From assembly GCF_001264245.1 (NCBI RefSeq), contig NZ_CP011339.1, positions 62,001 to 126,000 on the forward strand: a stretch of DNA of 64,000 nt, in the 5' to 3' direction. Shown here piece by piece: positions 16,977 through 24,772 of the stretch. The translations under genes were made by a program, and so were the position numbers. Origin of the DNA: Microcystis panniformis FACHB-1757 (GTDB taxonomy: Bacteria; Cyanobacteriota; Cyanobacteriia; Cyanobacteriales; Microcystaceae). Each line of letters begins with the position of its first letter. The stretch's first letter is position 1. The notes under the pieces are model-generated. The model saw only the letters and a list, made by a program, of their open reading frames with translations. It was not told the DNA's origin and did no database searches.

Positions 16977-17264
16977 ATGAGCGATATAGGGTTTATTTTG
17001 ACGATAATCAACAATTTCCTGCAAATTTACTCGGTAATCCTAATTGTTAGGGTTTTACTGACTTGGTTCCAAAATGCTGGTTGGGCCTATCAGATTATGT
17101 CTTTTCTCAGTCCGATTACCGATCCCTATTTAAACCTTTTTCGCTCGATTATCCCACCCCTAGGCGGGATGGACTTGTCCCCGATTCTCGCATTCCTGCT
17201 GCTCAACGTTGTTCAGAGTGTCGTAGCCACAGGGGCCACCAGTCTGGTCAGTAGCGGTTTCTAA
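16977..17264 (+). CDS. YggT-family membrane protein
   Basis: The 95-aa protein has two membrane segments, IINNFLQIYSVILIVRVLLTW and SPILAFLLLNVVQSVVATG, with the YggT motif FLSPITDPYLNLFRSIIPP between. ATG at 16977 is preferred over TTG at 16959, as MSDIGFIL gives the standard length. In cyanobacteria and plastids relatives (Ycf19-like) are linked to thylakoid and nucleoid organisation. It overlaps the convergent gene by four bases. The 300 bp upstream (16660-16976) hold only promoter-scale sequence that I cannot resolve. Confidence 0.85.
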   Translation: MSDIGFILTIINNFLQIYSVILIVRVLLTWFQNAGWAYQIMSFLSPITDPYLNLFRSIIPPLGGMDLSPILAFLLLNVVQSVVATGATSLVSSGF

Positions 17265-17701
17265 ATCCGCGGATCCACACTACTGGTAAAACCGGAAGCT
17301 TTGAATTTTTCCAGTCGCAGGGGGGTTGGTTGATTGGTAGAAACAGAAATTCTGATCTCGAAATCACTAATCCCCGGTGGCACTTCGGGAATTGCCCCGA
17401 CTCGGCTACGATTTTGTAAAGCTGGTTCCCCGTTAGCATCGTAAATCCGACCAAAAACATCGGCATCATAGACGGTTTTTCCAGAATTATTTTTAGCTTT
17501 GCCGGTGATTAAAAAACAATTAGCCGGAAAACTGGTTCCCCCACTGGTGACACTCCCCTCGGCTAATTCGGGGGGACAGTCTTTGTAAGATACATCTAAT
17601 AGTTGAATTGGGGTCAAAGCTTGAGCAGTAGGGATGATAAGCCAGCTAGACAGCCAGAAAAGAACAGAAAGGAGCAAAACGGTGAGCGAGCGTGGTGTCA
17701 T
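17261..17701 (-). CDS. Exported FxLYD-like protein, function unknown
   Basis: The 146-aa product has a signal peptide with a hydrophobic core LLLSVLFWLSSWLIIPTAQA. The mature part starts LTPIQLLDVSYKDCPPELA and contains CFLITGKAKNNSGKTVYDAD and VFGRIYDANGEPALQNRSR, a pattern of an FxLYD-type beta-sandwich. Two cysteines in the body could form a disulfide. It looks like a conserved cyanobacterial protein of unknown role. Confidence 0.65.
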   Translation of the reverse strand: MTPRSLTVLLLSVLFWLSSWLIIPTAQALTPIQLLDVSYKDCPPELAEGSVTSGGTSFPANCFLITGKAKNNSGKTVYDADVFGRIYDANGEPALQNRSRVGAIPEVPPGISDFEIRISVSTNQPTPLRLEKFKASGFTSSVDPRI

Positions 17702-17851
17702 AGATGAGTGATTTTACGGTATGATTTCCCCAATACTTAGATTATCGTGGATCGTCACCCTTTGAAATCAGCTTTTTTAGGACTCTCATGGGAATGGATT
17801 CCCACAGACGCTCTCGATAGTTGCGACGGGTTTACCTGTGAGGTAATAGGT

Positions 17852-17879
17852 GTAGGGCTAATTCATGAATTAGCCCTAC
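17852..17879. repeat. 28-bp palindrome, copy 2
   Basis: GTAGGGCTAATTCA and its exact complement form a 28-bp palindrome. Compared with 7543 and 24614, the two changed positions are matched on the other arm, so the pairing is preserved. Confidence 0.8.
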
Positions 17880-17883
17880 AATA

Positions 17884-17995
17884 GGCGTTGTCAAATGGAA
17901 AAATGATCCGAATCAGCACCGGAACTGAAATTACTTTGATAGCAAGGATTGCATGGCATCTTTCCTCTTCTGATCTGACAACGCCGTAAATGAAA
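17884..17995. repeat. Possible miniature element bounded by GGCGTTGTCA repeats
   Basis: GGCGTTGTCA (17884-17893) and TGACAACGCC (17986-17995) are exact inverted repeats around about 90 bp with no coding sense. It interrupts the small frame described at 17747-18108. Target duplications are not clear. Confidence 0.5.
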
Positions 17996-18170
17996 GTGAG
18001 GATGACTCCCACCCTGTTAGTTGCCGTATTCGCTTTCAAAACGGTGAAGAATGGCAAATACAAGCAATATATCAGTGGAATCGCCCTAATTGGCGTTTTC
18101 TGACTTGAAGGAAGATCACTGCTCGGTTATCGGCTAAAATTAAGAACTGTAAAGAAAACAGATAAATTTT

Positions 18171-18431
18171 ATGGCCGCTAAAGTTGAGATCTATACTTGG
18201 AGTTCCTGTCCTTTCTGTATCCGCGCTAAAGCATTACTCAAGAAAAAAGGAGTGGAGTTTACCGAATATTGTATCGATGGTGATGAACAAGCGCGAGCCA
18301 AAATGTCCGATCGAGCCAATGGTCGTACAAGCGTACCACAAATTTTTATAAACGATCAACACATCGGGGGCTGCGATGACATCTATGCTTTAGAGAGAAG
18401 TGGTGGTTTAGCTCCCCTGTTGCAGAATTAA
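18171..18431 (+). CDS. grxC: Glutaredoxin (GrxC type)
   Basis: The 86-aa dithiol glutaredoxin reduces disulfides using glutathione. The active site CPFCIRAKALLKKKG is present, along with the cis-proline segment TSVPQIFINDQHIGGCDD. It is followed after 15 bp by glutathione synthetase, a widespread cyanobacterial pairing that suggests one operon supplying glutathione and the enzyme that uses it. Confidence 0.95.
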   Translation: MAAKVEIYTWSSCPFCIRAKALLKKKGVEFTEYCIDGDEQARAKMSDRANGRTSVPQIFINDQHIGGCDDIYALERSGGLAPLLQN

Positions 18432-18446
18432 GGATAAAAACTATTA

Positions 18447-19427
18447 ATGAAACTAGCCTTTATTATCGATCCGATCGAGTATCTAGATCCGGGCCATGAT
18501 ACCAGTGTAGCTATCATGGAAGCGTCCCAATTATTAGGTCATGAAGTCTGGATTACTTCCATCACCGATCTCAGTGCAATTGCGGGAAAAGCTTGGGCAA
18601 AACTAACTAAAATTGAACTGGTTCCTGTGGAGTTAAAAGATAATCATTGGGAGGCTGTATCTCAATGGTATCAAAGACAAGAAACAGTTTTTACCTGTCT
18701 AGAAAACTTCGATTTTGTCTGGATGCGAAAAGATCCACCCGTGACGATTGCCTATCTTTATGCCACCTATTTATTAGACTTGATCGACCCCCAAAAAACC
18801 CAAGTAATTAACTCAACTAGGGGTTTACGCCATGCCAATGAAAAGTTATATACTATTCACTTTGCTCAGGTAATGCCTGCTACAATTGTTTCCCAAGATA
18901 AAGCGACAATTAGGGAATTTGTCAACCAAAAAGGGGCGGCAGTTATGAAACCTTTGGGGGGTAAAGCAGGGGAGGGAATTTTATTTCTTAGTCCCGAAGA
19001 TCGCAATCTCAATTCAATGATTGAAATTAGCACAAAATGGGGACAAGAACCGGTAATGATCCAAGATTATTTACCAGCTGCCAAAGAAGGAGATAAACGC
19101 ATTATTGTCCTCAATGGTGAACCGATCGGGGCAGTTAATCGCATTCCCACCGGTTCAGAATTTCGCGGTAATATGGCCGTGGGTGGACGAGTAGCAAAAA
19201 CAGAAATCACCGATCGAGAATTAGAAATCTGTGCCACTTTAGCCCCAAAATTACGAGAAGATGGCCTATATTTTGTCGGATTAGATGTGATTGGTGGCTA
19301 TCTGACGGAAGTTAATGTCACCAGTCCCACCGGCATTCGCGAGATCGATCGATTAAACAATGTTAGCTTAGGTCAACAGGTAATTAAATGGCTAGAAAAT
19401 TTTGCTTGTGCCAAGGCTCTGTCTTGA
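18447..19427 (+). CDS. gshB: Glutathione synthetase
   Basis: The 326-aa ATP-grasp enzyme joins glycine to gamma-glutamylcysteine. It starts KLAFIIDPIEYLDPGHDTSV. The ATP-grasp parts are MKPLGGKAGEGILFLSPED, VMIQDYLPAAKEGDKRIIVL and GLYFVGLDVIGGYLTEVNVT, with SPTGIREIDRL at the C-terminus. The length is normal. It is probably cotranscribed with grxC. Confidence 0.96.
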   Translation: MKLAFIIDPIEYLDPGHDTSVAIMEASQLLGHEVWITSITDLSAIAGKAWAKLTKIELVPVELKDNHWEAVSQWYQRQETVFTCLENFDFVWMRKDPPVTIAYLYATYLLDLIDPQKTQVINSTRGLRHANEKLYTIHFAQVMPATIVSQDKATIREFVNQKGAAVMKPLGGKAGEGILFLSPEDRNLNSMIEISTKWGQEPVMIQDYLPAAKEGDKRIIVLNGEPIGAVNRIPTGSEFRGNMAVGGRVAKTEITDRELEICATLAPKLREDGLYFVGLDVIGGYLTEVNVTSPTGIREIDRLNNVSLGQQVIKWLENFACAKALS

Positions 19428-19523
19428 CACACAATATTTAAGGCTCTTTATTAAAATATCCTTCAGGTAGAACCTGAATAAAGGGTTCCCAGGTAGAACC
19501 TAGGAACGAGATAAGAACTCAAA

Positions 19524-19591
19524 TCTGATAACTGATAACTGATAACTGATAACTTACCCACTGATAACTGATAACTGATAACTGATAACTG
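19524..19591. repeat. Heptameric CTGATAA tandem repeat array
   Basis: Runs of the 7-base unit CTGATAA lie just before the DUF2499 gene, with one interruption (CTTACCCA). Such short tandem repeats are a cyanobacterial feature. Further arrays occur at 20354-20450 and 21914-21947. Confidence 0.85.
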
Positions 19592-19598
19592 TAAAAAA

Positions 19599-19910
19599 AT
19601 GAATGCTTTATCAATACCGACGTGGATAGTTCATGTATCGAGTGTCGTAGAATGGATAGCGGCGATCTGGTTAGTGTGGACCTATGGCGAAATCAGTAGC
19701 GATCGATCGTGGCGAATGTTATCTTGGGGAATGTTACCCGCTTTAATTGGGGCCATGTGTGCCTGTACATGGCATTTTTTTGATAATATCAGTGCCTTAT
19801 CCTGGTTAGTCACCCTACAGGCAGCCATGACTGTCTTAGGAAATTTTACCCTCTGTGCTGCCGGTTGGTGGCTGTGGCGTTCCAGTAAAATTAGCGTTAA
19901 CAATGAATAA
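19599..19910 (+). CDS. DUF2499 membrane protein (Ycf49-like)
   Basis: The 103-aa protein has three membrane segments: HVSSVVEWIAAIWLVWTYG, MLSWGMLPALIGAMCACTW and LQAAMTVLGNFTLCAAGWW. The sequence fits the cyanobacterial and plastid DUF2499 family (Ycf49-like), of unknown function. It overlaps the DUF3593 gene by eight bases. The two families are often neighbours, so a shared membrane role is likely. Confidence 0.8.
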   Translation: MNALSIPTWIVHVSSVVEWIAAIWLVWTYGEISSDRSWRMLSWGMLPALIGAMCACTWHFFDNISALSWLVTLQAAMTVLGNFTLCAAGWWLWRSSKISVNNE

Positions 19911-20229
19911 AGAGAGTTTATTTGCCATTTCCCTGTTTCCCTATCTGGGGTTTCTTTGGTTGATCACTCGTTCAGGAAAAATGCCCCGTTTAGCCTTAAT
20001 TGGCTTTTATGTGCTGTTAATCTTCGTTTTTATCACCATTCCTGCCGGTATCTACGCCAAAATCCACTATGGTAAAGAATTAGCCAACGTCGATTGGTTA
20101 CACGGCAGCGCCGAACTTTTCCTCACCCTCTCCAATATTCTTGTCGTTTTAGGTTTTCGTCAGGCAATTTTAGCCAAAAAGGAAACAGAGAACAGGGAAC
20201 AGGGAACAGGGAGCAGTGAACAGGGATAA
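19903..20229 (+). CDS. DUF3593 membrane protein
   Basis: ATG at 19903, overlapping the previous gene, gives 108 aa: NKESLFAISLFPYLGFLWLI, then a second hydrophobic segment ALIGFYVLLIFVFITIPAG and a third near SAELFLTLSNILVVLGFRQA. The family has no known biochemical function. The last residues, after LAKKETE, are NREQGTGSSEQG, coded by a GGGAACAG-type minisatellite. The natural C-terminus has probably been extended by repeat growth. Confidence 0.75.
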   Translation: MNKESLFAISLFPYLGFLWLITRSGKMPRLALIGFYVLLIFVFITIPAGIYAKIHYGKELANVDWLHGSAELFLTLSNILVVLGFRQAILAKKETENREQGTGSSEQG

Positions 20230-20450
20230 GGGGTGTAGGGTGTGGGGTGTGGGGTGTGGGGTGTGGGAAGTGGGGAAGTGGGGAAGTGGGAAGTGGGGGG
20301 TATTTTCAGGGAACAGTGGACAGTGAACAGTAAACAGTAAACAGTAATCAGTGAACTGATGACTGATAACTGATAACTGATGACTGATAACTGATAACTG
20401 ATGACTGATAACTGATAACTGATAACTGATAACTGATAACTGATAACTGA
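20189..20450. repeat. Cluster of minisatellite-type repeats
   Basis: In order there are GGGAACAG-type units (20189-20226), GTGTGGGG units (about 20230-20266), GGGAAGTG units, CAGTAAA/CAGTGAA units, and CTGATAA heptamers (20354-20450). They fill the gap between the DUF3593 gene and the glycosyltransferase. No gene is seen. Confidence 0.8.
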
Positions 20451-20493
20451 ATTGTGATACAATCGCCCCAAAACGTCCCCGCGTCAGTCAAAT

Positions 20494-21498
20494 ATGTCCC
20501 CGATTACACCGTCCATCAGTGTCAACGAACCCAACCCGCAGGCTGCTATCCAGACTTTATCGGTAGTGGTTCCCATATATAACGAAGTGGACAGTATTCC
20601 CCATCTCGTGGAGAGTATCGCCTCGATTTTGCGTTCTTATCAAATTAACTACGAGATTATCTGTGTTGACGACGGTTCTAAGGACGGTTCTACCGAGGTT
20701 TTAACTAATTTAGCCAAAAATCGCGATGATCTCAAGGCGGTAATATTGCGACGCAACTACGGACAAACCCCCGCCATGGCTGCCGGATTTAATTATGCCA
20801 CGGGACAGGTCATCATTACCCTCGACGGCGATTTACAGAACGATCCCAATGATATACCCCTATTATTGGCCAAATTGGAGGAAGGTTATGACCTCGTGAG
20901 TGGCTGGCGCAAAAATCGCCAAGATGACAAGGTAAAACGGCTTTTACCCTCAAAAATAGCTAATTGGCTGATTGGCAAGGTAACAGGGGTCAAATTACAC
21001 GACTACGGTTGTTCTTTGAAAGCCTATCGAGCCGAATTAGTCGCCGATATGAATCTTTACGGGGAATTACATCGCTTTTTACCCGCATTAGCTTTTATTG
21101 AAGGGGCAAAAATAACCGAAATTCCCGTTAATCACCACCCTAGAAGGTTCGGACAGAGTAAATATGGTTTAGGTCGCACAATTCGCGTGATTATGGACTT
21201 ATTTACTGTCTTTTTTATGAAAAAGTTCCTCACCCGTCCGATGCACATTTTTGGATTCTACGGACTGTTATCGATGGTAGTGGGGATTATTTTAGGTACT
21301 TATCTGACTATTCTCAAACTCGGTTTCGGACAAGAAATCGGCGATCGACCTTTGTTAATCTTGGCCGTGTTATTCTTTTTAACTGGGGTACAATTACTCT
21401 GTTTTGGTCTTTTGGCAGAAATTTTGATGCGAACTTACCATGAATCCCAAAAACGTCCTATCTACCGCGTTCGTACTGTTGTCGGGAATAGGGGATAG
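20494..21498 (+). CDS. GT2 family polyprenyl-phosphate-type glycosyltransferase
   Basis: The 334-aa protein has a GT-A domain: LSVVVPIYNEVDSIPHLVES near residue 24, YEIICVDDGSKDGSTEV, and VIITLDGDLQNDPNDIPLL with the DxD-like motif. LHDYGCSLKAYRAELVADM, RFLPALAFIEGAKITEIPVN and HHPRRFGQSKYGLGRTIRV follow. Two C-terminal membrane segments (IFGFYGLLSMVVGIILGTY; LLILAVLFFLTGVQLLCFG) complete the layout of GtrB- and DPM1-like enzymes, which transfer sugar to undecaprenyl phosphate. The sugar is not predictable. The ATG at 20494 follows the repeat cluster. Confidence 0.88.
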   Translation: MSPITPSISVNEPNPQAAIQTLSVVVPIYNEVDSIPHLVESIASILRSYQINYEIICVDDGSKDGSTEVLTNLAKNRDDLKAVILRRNYGQTPAMAAGFNYATGQVIITLDGDLQNDPNDIPLLLAKLEEGYDLVSGWRKNRQDDKVKRLLPSKIANWLIGKVTGVKLHDYGCSLKAYRAELVADMNLYGELHRFLPALAFIEGAKITEIPVNHHPRRFGQSKYGLGRTIRVIMDLFTVFFMKKFLTRPMHIFGFYGLLSMVVGIILGTYLTILKLGFGQEIGDRPLLILAVLFFLTGVQLLCFGLLAEILMRTYHESQKRPIYRVRTVVGNRG

Positions 21499-21726
21499 GG
21501 AGACCACTTCGTTATGAATTATGAAGTGGGGAAGTGGGGAAGTGGGGAGATGGGGGAATTTCAACTAAAACCCCAACACCCCCCGCAACGCGTAGGACTG
21601 ATTCATTCTCCGAATCTAATTCTTTTTTTGCTACCTTTAATCGCTTATGAGGTAAGCATCGACTAAAAACGTTGCCAGATAAAAATTTGAGAGAATGACA
21701 TTTGATAGAATGAAACGACCCTACCC
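21499..21726. repeat. Intergenic repeats before the miniature ISL3 element
   Basis: GAAGTGGG units lie at 21519-21548. The rest of this gap holds C-rich and A-rich sequence with no visible gene. Confidence 0.5.
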
Positions 21727-21858
21727 GGCTCTTCTGGTTTCTGTGTGGAAACTAGGTCTATACTGATAGAATATCCGCAAAATAGTCCTAAAAGTCTTTC
21801 CCAGTAAACATTTCACGATTCCATAAGCAAAAATTATCACACAAAGTCGAGAAGAGCC
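21727..21858. repeat. Miniature element with ISL3-type ends
   Basis: This 132-bp element starts GGCTCTTCTGGTTTCTGTGT and its far end, complemented, starts GGCTCTTCTCGACTTTGTGT. These resemble the ends of the complete ISL3 at 2188-3432. It is flanked by the direct repeat CCTACCC (21720-21726 and 21859-21865), seven bases as for the full element. It has no transposase and could be moved by the intact ISL3 transposase. Confidence 0.85.
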
Positions 21859-21913
21859 CCTACCCGCAACGCGCACGCAGTGACCACCCTAAAACCCCAA
21901 CACCCTAACCCCT

Positions 21914-21947
21914 CACTGATAACTGATAACTGATAACTGATAACTGA
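21914..21947. repeat. CTGATAA tandem repeats before the Tab2 gene
   Basis: About five units of CTGATAA, ending eight bases before the ATG at 21955. This crowds the ribosome-binding region, with no good Shine-Dalgarno sequence in between. Confidence 0.75.
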
Positions 21948-21954
21948 AAAAAAT

Positions 21955-22830
21955 ATGACTATTTGGGAACTTGATTTTTATTCGCGGCCGGTGGTGGATG
22001 AAAATAATAAAAAAAGATGGGAATTATTAATCTGTGAAACTCCGGCAACAATCGATCGCCCCTCCGATACAATATTTAAATATGCCAGTTATTGTCCTAG
22101 TACGATGGTTAATTCCCAATGGTTAGGAGAGGCAATTACTGCAGCTATCAAGGCAGCGGGAGTAACTCCCAAAAAAATTCGTTTTTTCCGTCGTCAGATG
22201 AATAACATGATTAGCAAAGCTTGCGAGGATATCGGTATTCCCGCTTCCCCTAGTCGTCGCACTCATGCTTTAACGAGATGGATAGAAGAAAGAATGGTTA
22301 ATTTCTATCCTCAAGAAGTTGGTTATGATCAAAATTTAACTAAAACTGCTTCCGTGAATTATCCCCCTTTAAATGCTGTTCCCCTTCCCGATGCTGTCCG
22401 AGGAGATAAGGCAGATAAATGGGCTTTTGTTACGCTAGAATTGTCTTCTTTTCATGATCTAAAAGATTGGGATATTAGCTTCGGAGAAAATTTGCCTATA
22501 CTAGGGATGGGATTAGATAAGAATCTAAAAATCCCCGGTTTAGTTATTTTTTCCCCCCGCGCTTTACCCCTAGCTGGTTGGATGTCAGGGTTAGAAATGG
22601 CCTATTTAAAGTTAGAAACTGGTTCCCGTCCCGTGCTACGTTTAGAAACGGGTGCTAGTGATAGCTGGATTCTCGTCAATGTCACTAATGCCAAGACTTT
22701 AAACGAAGCCAAAAACTTTGAAGAAGCTAAACAAAAAGCCAATAATCTGCATTTTTTAGCCGTTCAATCTAACCCTGAATCGCAATCCTTCGCTGGTTTT
22801 TGGCTATTACAAGAAGGCTCTCAAGAGTAA
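21955..22830 (+). CDS. Tab2/Atab2-family RNA-binding protein
   Basis: The 291-aa protein matches the cyanobacterial and plastid Tab2 family (former DUF1092). Members act in translation of photosystem mRNAs: algal Tab2 is needed for psaB. Characteristic parts are WELDFYSRPVVDENNKKRWE, KKIRFFRRQMNNMISKACED, PSRRTHALTRWIEERM and GLVIFSPRALPLAGWMSGLE. The length and ends are normal. Its function here is by family. Confidence 0.85.
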   Translation: MTIWELDFYSRPVVDENNKKRWELLICETPATIDRPSDTIFKYASYCPSTMVNSQWLGEAITAAIKAAGVTPKKIRFFRRQMNNMISKACEDIGIPASPSRRTHALTRWIEERMVNFYPQEVGYDQNLTKTASVNYPPLNAVPLPDAVRGDKADKWAFVTLELSSFHDLKDWDISFGENLPILGMGLDKNLKIPGLVIFSPRALPLAGWMSGLEMAYLKLETGSRPVLRLETGASDSWILVNVTNAKTLNEAKNFEEAKQKANNLHFLAVQSNPESQSFAGFWLLQEGSQE

Positions 22831-22841
22831 AGTTTAGTCAA

Positions 22842-22860
22842 GGTGGGTTTTCAATCCACC
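22842..22860. terminator. Possible bidirectional terminator
   Basis: GGTGG and CCACC pair around a short loop between two convergent genes (Tab2 and the carotenoid oxygenase). The U-run is weak. Confidence 0.45.
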
Positions 22861-22874
22861 CCTAGACAATTAAC

Positions 22875-24368
22875 TTAAAAACATTGTCTGGCCCAACTAC
22901 CGTGTAACCCGTAGGGAATATGATGTTTAAGATGGATAACCCCTAGGGAATTAGTGATATCTTTAGCATCTAAGATTACCACATTCGATCGATGATTGGC
23001 CGCATCGTAAGTAACTACCAATAACCAACCATCATCTTCAGCAATTCCATCGGGTTTAGGCACAAAAATTGGTTCACCTGCGAATCCCCGGGGAGCAAAA
23101 GAATGTAATTGTTTTTCTCCCGTTAATAAGTCCAGTTTTAAGATTGCTTGCAAAGGAGCATTACCGGTGGCATGATGAGTGGCAGCGATGTATAAGTAAC
23201 GGTAATCTCGACCAACTTTTGCAGGATTGATGCTGGGAAACTCACAACAATGCTCTAGAATACATTCTCTTGTAACGGTATTTTCTGATAAATTTAGTGT
23301 AAATCGCCACAGATGTCCGGGTGCTAAACTATCAAAATCTACCGATTGAAAACTGCTATTTGAATCCAGTTGTGGTAAGGATTGATAACAAATAGAATCA
23401 ATATAAATTTTCTCCCCCCCTTCGACGTAGCTCGGGGCAAGTTGTTCAAAAGCATTGCTATGGTGGAAGACAAAACCTGATGGAGTTTCTAAAACTTTCA
23501 CTTCTCTTTTGTTAGGATCCCGGGGGATAATAATAATCTTAGTTAACTTGTCCGGTTGATTGATGACGCATTCTCCCGCACCTTTTAACCCAAAAAGAAA
23601 GGGAAAAGGATTATAACCAACCGGGTTTTGGAAAAAGATAGCGTAGTGGGGAGTAATAACAAAATCGTGGATAAAACAAAAGCCCGGTATACTGTGGGTA
23701 TGACGACGTAATAACTTACCCGTGGGACTAATTTCGTAGAGAGTAATTGAACTAGACAAACCCGTTTTTATAGCAAAATTTACCAGACAAGGTTGATGAT
23801 TATCGAAAATACAAGCGGGATCGATGCGAGGATGAGCGGCAAAAGCATCGCCTTTTTCTAAGATACCATCGAGATAGTCTAAACCAATAGTATCAAGGGT
23901 TTTAGAATCGAGGCGATGGGGTTCGGCCGCTTCCCAAAGTGCCAGTAATTTATCACCCCAGTAGATAACATTAGTATTAGCAATATTTTTCAGACGCAAA
24001 TCAAAAGCATTGCCGAAAATTCCCCCCGGTTTTTTCGTGCCGAAAACACCGCGATAAAGGGGTTTTCCCGCTTCCTTTTCCTTGAGATAACCCTCAGTTT
24101 TCACAAAACGATTACGATAATGTACGCGGCCATGGTTGAAGCTAATCGCGCTGATCATACCATCCCCATCAAAGGGATGAGCGATCGCAGTGCCAGCGAT
24201 ATCGAGTAAACCGGGGCCGTTTTTAAAGACTGTACCCTGTAAATCGGGGGGAATTTGCCCCTCGATGTCTTCTACCTCGTAATCGTACTCGTTAGGTTGG
24301 GATTGATAGCCTTTTTGCCAATCCTGACGATTATAGGATTTTTCGCCAATTGTCGGAGTTAATACCAT
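22875..24368 (-). CDS. Carotenoid (apocarotenoid) cleavage oxygenase
   Basis: ATG at 24368 gives 497 aa starting MVLTPTIGEKSYNRQDWQKG, close to the 490 aa of the cyanobacterial apocarotenoid 15,15'-oxygenase. The four iron-binding histidines can be placed: AAHPRIDPACIF, FCFIHDFVITPHYAIFF, FVFHHSNAF, and HIPYGLHGSWA at the C-terminus. The PPDLQGTVFKNGPGLLD motif near residue 40 is family-typical. It cleaves apocarotenoids to retinal-type products. The frame runs open upstream to 24527, but that part is low-complexity sequence next to a miniature element. Confidence 0.88.
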   Translation of the reverse strand: MVLTPTIGEKSYNRQDWQKGYQSQPNEYDYEVEDIEGQIPPDLQGTVFKNGPGLLDIAGTAIAHPFDGDGMISAISFNHGRVHYRNRFVKTEGYLKEKEAGKPLYRGVFGTKKPGGIFGNAFDLRLKNIANTNVIYWGDKLLALWEAAEPHRLDSKTLDTIGLDYLDGILEKGDAFAAHPRIDPACIFDNHQPCLVNFAIKTGLSSSITLYEISPTGKLLRRHTHSIPGFCFIHDFVITPHYAIFFQNPVGYNPFPFLFGLKGAGECVINQPDKLTKIIIIPRDPNKREVKVLETPSGFVFHHSNAFEQLAPSYVEGGEKIYIDSICYQSLPQLDSNSSFQSVDFDSLAPGHLWRFTLNLSENTVTRECILEHCCEFPSINPAKVGRDYRYLYIAATHHATGNAPLQAILKLDLLTGEKQLHSFAPRGFAGEPIFVPKPDGIAEDDGWLLVVTYDAANHRSNVVILDAKDITNSLGVIHLKHHIPYGLHGSWARQCF

Positions 24369-24487
24369 AGTAGTTTTACGTTTGTATTTACTTTTCTTAA
24401 CATAACTTAAAACTACCAGAGCTAACGAAGGCAGGAGGCAGGAGGGAAGAATCTGACTAGAAGGCGAGGTTTTAGACAAGGGTTGTT

Positions 24488-24693
24488 GGGTGCATCTCAC
24501 ATTTGCAGAAATACCGACAATCAGCAATTATCAGTGACCCTTAAATTATTACAGATATATCAGCAGCTGCCTGTAAGCATCCCACCGAAAAACTAATGCG
24601 CTCTAGGGTTTGGGTAGGGTTGATTCATGAATCAACCCTACTATAGAGTTCTTGCATAATTAATTTTTGAGAGGGCAAAAATGAGATGCACCC
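24488..24693. repeat. 206-bp miniature element with 9-bp target duplication
   Basis: GGGTGCATCTCACATTTGC and, at the far end inverted, GGGTGCATCTCATTTTTGC are terminal inverted repeats. The direct repeat AGGGTTGTT flanks it (24479-24487 and 24694-24702). No transposase is inside. The 28-bp palindrome at 24614 lies within it. It sits between the carotenoid oxygenase start and the glnN terminator. Confidence 0.88.
24614..24641. repeat. 28-bp palindrome, copy 3
   Basis: Identical to 7543-7570 (GTAGGGTTGATTCA plus complement), nested in the 206-bp miniature element. Confidence 0.85.
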
Positions 24694-24711
24694 AGGGTTG
24701 TTTCGATAACA

Positions 24712-24758
24712 GCTAAAAAGAAGGGGGTGGCCAATCATTTTTCCAGCTATTCACCCCC
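24712..24758 (-). terminator. Rho-independent terminator of glnN
   Basis: Read on the minus strand, GGGGGTG (24758-24752) pairs with CACCCCC (24729-24723) and is followed by TTCTTTTT. It starts 15 bases after the glnN stop. The 22-base loop is long, but the stem and U-run are good. Confidence 0.7.
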
Positions 24759-24772
24759 TCCTTGCCGTCATG

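Larger units (their letters stand above)
17747..18108 (+). pseudogene. Small conserved gene interrupted by repeat insertions
   Basis: From GTG at 17747 the frame reads DRHPLKSAFLGLSWEWIPTD and ALDSCDGFTCEVI. It then enters the 28-bp palindrome and a 112-bp segment bounded by GGCGTTGTCA inverted repeats. After it, 17998-18108 reads NESEDDSHPVSCRIRFQNGE and EWQIQAIYQWNRPNWRFLT then a stop. The two ends look like halves of one protein of about 75 aa. I do not recognise the family. Confidence 0.5.

Noticed and set aside
19524..20450. CRISPR array
   Set aside because: The repeats are 7-8 bp tandem units without unique spacers and there are no cas genes.
20160..20471. Minus-strand 103-aa frame with repeated SVISYQL
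   Set aside because: It is a translation of the heptamer and minisatellite repeats.
22875..24527. Longer carotenoid oxygenase starting at 24527
   Set aside because: The extra 53 residues lie in the miniature element and spacer; the conserved protein starts with MVLTPTIGEK at 24368.
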